Origin: Candidatus Methylomirabilota bacterium
Lineage (GTDB): Bacteria; Methylomirabilota; Methylomirabilia; Methylomirabilales; 2-02-FULL-66-22
DNA: 18,409 nt
Direction of reading: 5' to 3'
Assembly: GCA_016208645.1 (NCBI GenBank)
Contig: JACQXP010000221.1
Coordinates: 1-18,409, forward strand
The position numbers and the translations under genes were made by a program. Under the pieces are notes generated by a model. It was not told where the DNA came from and did not search any database. It saw nothing but the letters and a program-made list of their open reading frames with translations. Of this stretch, positions 16,118-18,409 are shown in pieces (position 1 is the stretch's first letter; every line of letters begins with the position of its first letter).

Positions 16118-16819
16118 TCAGGTGCACACGCGCCGGAAGATCTCCTGGTAGGCGGTCGCCTCGCGGGCGGGGCTGCGGCGGGCCCGATCCTTGCCGAGGT
16201 TCTCCCGCGTGGTCCGGTCCCAGAAGCGGCAGCCGTCCGGCGTCAGCTCGTCCCCCATCAGGAGCGCTCCCTTGTGCCGCCCGAACTCCAGCTTGAAGTC
16301 GGCCAACAGGATCTCACGCTCCGCGAAAAACGGCAGCAGGACGCCGTTGGCCCGGAAGGTCGTCTCGCGAATGACCCGCAGCTCCTCCGACGAGGCCAAC
16401 CCCAGGGCCCGGACGTGGTACTCGTTCACCAGCGGGTCCCCCAGGGCATCGCTCTTGTAGTAGAACTCCAGGACCGGGGCCGGCAGCGTGGTCCCCACCT
16501 CCATCCCCAGGCGCTTGGCCAGGCTGCCCGCGGCGATGTTCCGCAGCACCACCTCCAGCCGGATCATCTCGAGCCGCCGGACCAGCATGTCCCGCTCGCC
16601 CACCACCTCCACGAAGTGGGTGGGGATCCCGTTCTTCTGGAGCAGCATGAACACGGCCGCCGAGATCTGGTTCTTCATGGCGCCGCGCCTCGGCAGCTTC
16701 GCCCGGGGCCTGCCCGCGCCGAGCATGGGGGTGTCCTTGAAGCGCTGGATCAGCAGGGCGGGATCCCGGGTCTCATACAGGATCTTCCACTTCCCCTCGT
16801 AGATCTTCCGCCCGCGCAC
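16118..16819 (-). CDS. purC: SAICAR synthetase
   Basis: This enzyme condenses CAIR with aspartate using ATP. The 233-aa sequence begins near the ATP-binding GRKIYEGKWKILYE. It continues LIQRFKDTPML and KNQISAAVFMLLQKNGIPTH, then LEVVLRNIAAGSLAKRLG and PLVNEYHVRALG. LLADFKLEFGRHKG and DELTPDGCRFWD contain the second family signature. I chose the GTG at 16819 because AGGAG lies 10 nt upstream. Any start further up (ATG at 16870 or 16903) would translate the AAACTGG-type repeat region into an odd arginine-rich leader, which homologues lack. It follows purB by 108 bp and precedes purS by 120 bp. Function is certain; the start is less so. Confidence 0.95.
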   Translation of the reverse strand: MRGRKIYEGKWKILYETRDPALLIQRFKDTPMLGAGRPRAKLPRRGAMKNQISAAVFMLLQKNGIPTHFVEVVGERDMLVRRLEMIRLEVVLRNIAAGSLAKRLGMEVGTTLPAPVLEFYYKSDALGDPLVNEYHVRALGLASSEELRVIRETTFRANGVLLPFFAEREILLADFKLEFGRHKGALLMGDELTPDGCRFWDRTTRENLGKDRARRSPAREATAYQEIFRRVCT

Positions 16820-16832
16820 GCCGAGACGGCTC

Positions 16833-16927
16833 CTGGAAACTGGAAGCTGGACATCGGAAACCGATCCCATCCCGCGCCCTCGTTTTCCCCGTCCAGTACC
16901 CATTGTCCAGTTTCCAGTTTCCAGTTT
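16833..16927. repeat. inverted heptamer arrays between purB and purC
   Basis: Three perfect CCAGTTT heptamers (16907-16927) directly abut the purB stop codon at 16928-16930. The inverse series CTGGAAA, CTGGAAG, CTGGACA lies at 16833-16853, next to the purC ribosome site. CTGGAAACTGGAA (16833-16845) is the exact complement of TTCCAGTTTCCAG (16912-16924), so a 13-bp stem with a loop of about 66 nt can form in the purB-purC message. Confidence 0.85.
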
Positions 16928-18223
16928 CTAGCTCAGCCAGACGCGCCGGAAGATCTCGTCCACGTGGCGCACATGATACCCCAGATCGAAGCAGCTTTCA
17001 ATTTCGGCTTCCCCCAGGACGGCGCGGACCTCGGCGTCCTGCCGCAGGAGGGCCTGGAAGTCCTCCCCCTCCTCCCACGCCCGCATGGCGTTCCGCTGCA
17101 CCATCCGGTAGGCGGCCTCCCGCGAGACGCCGGCCTTGGCCAGCGCCAAGAGGACCTGCTGGGAGAAGATGACGCCGTGGGTCGCATGCAGGTTCCGCAG
17201 CATGGTCTCCGGGTATACCCGCAGCCCGTCCAGGATCTCCCGGACGCGCACCAGGAGGTAGTCCAGCAGGATGGTGCTGTCGGGCAGAATGACCCGCTCC
17301 ACGGAGGAGTGGCTGATGTCCCGCTCGTGCCAGAGCGCCACGTTCTCCAGGCCGGCCTGGACGTGGGACCGCAGCAGGCGCGACAGGCCCGAGACCTGCT
17401 CGCAGGCCACCGGGTTGCGCTTGTGTGGCATGGCCGAGGAGCCCTTCTGCCCCTCGGCAAACGGCTCCTCCACCTCCCGGACCTCGGTGCGCTGGAGGTG
17501 GCGGATCTCGGTGGCGAACTTGTCCAGGGAGGCCCCCACGATGCCCAGGACCGCCAGGAACTCGGCGTGTCGGTCCCGCTGGATGATCTGGGTGGAGATG
17601 GGCTCGGGCTTGAGCCCCAGGCGGGCGCAGACGTACTCCTCCACCCGGGGCGGGACGTTGGCGAACGTCCCCACGGCGCCGGAGAGCTTGCCGTAGCTCA
17701 CCACCTCGCGCGCCCGCTCGAGCCGTTCCCGCGCCCGCCGGACCTCCATCAGCCACATGGCCAGCTTGAGGCCGAAGGTCGTGGGCTCGGCATGGATCCC
17801 GTGGGTGCGCCCGATCATCACCGTGCCCTTGTGCTTGATCGCCAGGTCGGCCAGGATCCGCCCCAGCCCCTCCACGTCTTCCAGCAGGAGATCCGCCGCC
17901 TCCCGCATCTGGCAGCCCAGGGCCGTGTCCAGGATGTCGGACGAGGTGAGGCCCAGGTGCAGGTACCGCGCGGCCGGACCCACCCGCTCCGCCACCGCCG
18001 TGAGGAAGGCCACCACGTCGTGCTTCACCTCGCGTTCGATGGCGTCAATGCGCGCCAGGTCGAAGCCCGCCTTGGCCTGGATCTCCGCCAGGGCGTCCCG
18101 CGGGACCTCGCCCAGCTCGGCCCACGCCTCGCAGGCCAGGATCTCGATGCGGAGCCAGAGGGCAAACCGGTTGGCCGGCTCCCAGATGGCGGCCATCTGC
18201 GGTCGGGAATAGCGGGGAATCAT
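16928..18223 (-). CDS. purB: adenylosuccinate lyase
   Basis: This enzyme cleaves SAICAR to AICAR and adenylosuccinate to AMP, each with release of fumarate. The 431-aa length is that of the short bacterial type. The superfamily signature is GSSAMPHKRNP. Other landmarks are HLGLTSSDILDTALG (residues 89-103), the catalytic His of RTHGIHAEPTTFG (H141), and GAVGTFANVPP. The C-terminal RRVWLS directly precedes a heptamer array. The ATG at 18223 has AGGAG with 5-nt spacing. It is the first cluster gene visible in the window and is followed by purC, so two consecutive steps (SAICAR synthesis and cleavage) are encoded side by side. The active-site segments I can read look normal. Confidence 0.97.
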   Translation of the reverse strand: MIPRYSRPQMAAIWEPANRFALWLRIEILACEAWAELGEVPRDALAEIQAKAGFDLARIDAIEREVKHDVVAFLTAVAERVGPAARYLHLGLTSSDILDTALGCQMREAADLLLEDVEGLGRILADLAIKHKGTVMIGRTHGIHAEPTTFGLKLAMWLMEVRRARERLERAREVVSYGKLSGAVGTFANVPPRVEEYVCARLGLKPEPISTQIIQRDRHAEFLAVLGIVGASLDKFATEIRHLQRTEVREVEEPFAEGQKGSSAMPHKRNPVACEQVSGLSRLLRSHVQAGLENVALWHERDISHSSVERVILPDSTILLDYLLVRVREILDGLRVYPETMLRNLHATHGVIFSQQVLLALAKAGVSREAAYRMVQRNAMRAWEEGEDFQALLRQDAEVRAVLGEAEIESCFDLGYHVRHVDEIFRRVWLS

Positions 18224-18256
18224 GTGCTCTCCTTCGGAGAGGGTTCAAGGTGCTGC

Positions 18257-18303
18257 GGTTCGAGGTGCTGCCGTTCTCCAACCTCGAACCTCGAACGTCG
18301 AAC
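18257..18303. repeat. heptamer array and hairpin in the purB leader
   Basis: Units CTCCAAC, CTCGAAC, CTCGAAC, GTCGAAC run consecutively at 18276-18303 (GTTCGAG on minus). GGTTCGAGGT (18257-18266) and ACCTCGAACC (18281-18290) form a perfect 10-bp stem with a 14-nt loop. It lies 34 bp or more upstream of the purB start. No T-run follows, so it is not a simple attenuator. Confidence 0.8.
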
Positions 18304-18409
18304 CGGCAAACCGCTGGAAGGCTACCACAGACAGGCGACGGAGACAATGGCATCTGGGTGCGCGGAGTCGGCGGCCGGTCGGCGGCTGAGCAGTGAAGCG
18401 AGAACGGGG
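18304..18409. other. right-edge non-coding stretch
   Basis: The last 106 bp upstream of the purB leader repeat show no protein signal and no clear promoter. The purB promoter either lies beyond the window or purB continues an operon from further right. Confidence 0.4.

Noticed and set aside
18257..18290. Riboswitch or attenuator in the purB leader
   Set aside because: Only a repeat-derived hairpin is visible; I see neither a purine aptamer core nor a T-run.
16042..18303. CRISPR array
   Set aside because: The repeats are 7-8 bp with no spacers; there are no cas genes. These are short tandem repeats.

Overview
This looks like a chromosomal segment from a high-GC, free-living Gram-negative-type bacterium. 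A TRAP transporter operon, a putative Tat-exported binding protein, a lipoprotein-like TatT protein and a standard purine/threonine cluster support this. The gene style and the short heptamer/octamer repeats in the gaps remind me of Methylomirabilota/Rokubacteria or Desulfobacterota-like genomes. That placement is an impression from memory, not a proof. Almost everything reads on the minus strand; one flavin oxidoreductase gene reads on plus.

Layout from left to right. 1-1200: a tRNA-Cys (GCA) with a good sigma-70-type promoter, then an AbrB/PIN toxin-antitoxin pair with a palindromic operator candidate. 1318-3310: a tight three-gene minus-strand operon, transcribed from the right: a TIGR01777-type SDR epimerase, a small ArsC/thioredoxin-fold protein, and a 5'-truncated TudS(DUF523)-DUF1722 protein. 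The middle gene is the main discovery. It has a perfect Shine-Dalgarno and ATG, an in-frame TGA at codon 13 exactly where a CxxC motif would begin (giving U-K-T-C), and a two-tier stem-loop just after the TGA that fits the bacterial SECIS pattern. It is therefore very probably an undescribed-looking selenoprotein, not a frameshifted fragment. 3845-5317: an Old Yellow Enzyme/2,4-dienoyl-CoA reductase-like protein ending in a perfect 28-bp tandem duplication. 5680-9667: a TRAP operon (tatT, dctP, fused dctQM) in which a 13-bp tandem duplication breaks the dctQM reading frame.

10241-18223: purB, purC, purS, purQ, purL, hom and thrC, all on minus and read in that order. They supply four de novo purine steps (the three FGAM synthase subunits count as one enzyme, then SAICAR synthetase and adenylosuccinate lyase) and two steps of threonine synthesis. 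purS and purQ overlap at ATGA; the other gaps of 33-130 bp are short enough for one transcript. Nearly every gap in this cluster carries a short tandem array (units GTTCGAG, AAACTGG, AGAGCCG) or a palindromic octamer element (GTTCGGNN units with AGCGTTCGG/CCGAACGCT ends). These arrays are a second noteworthy feature of the window.
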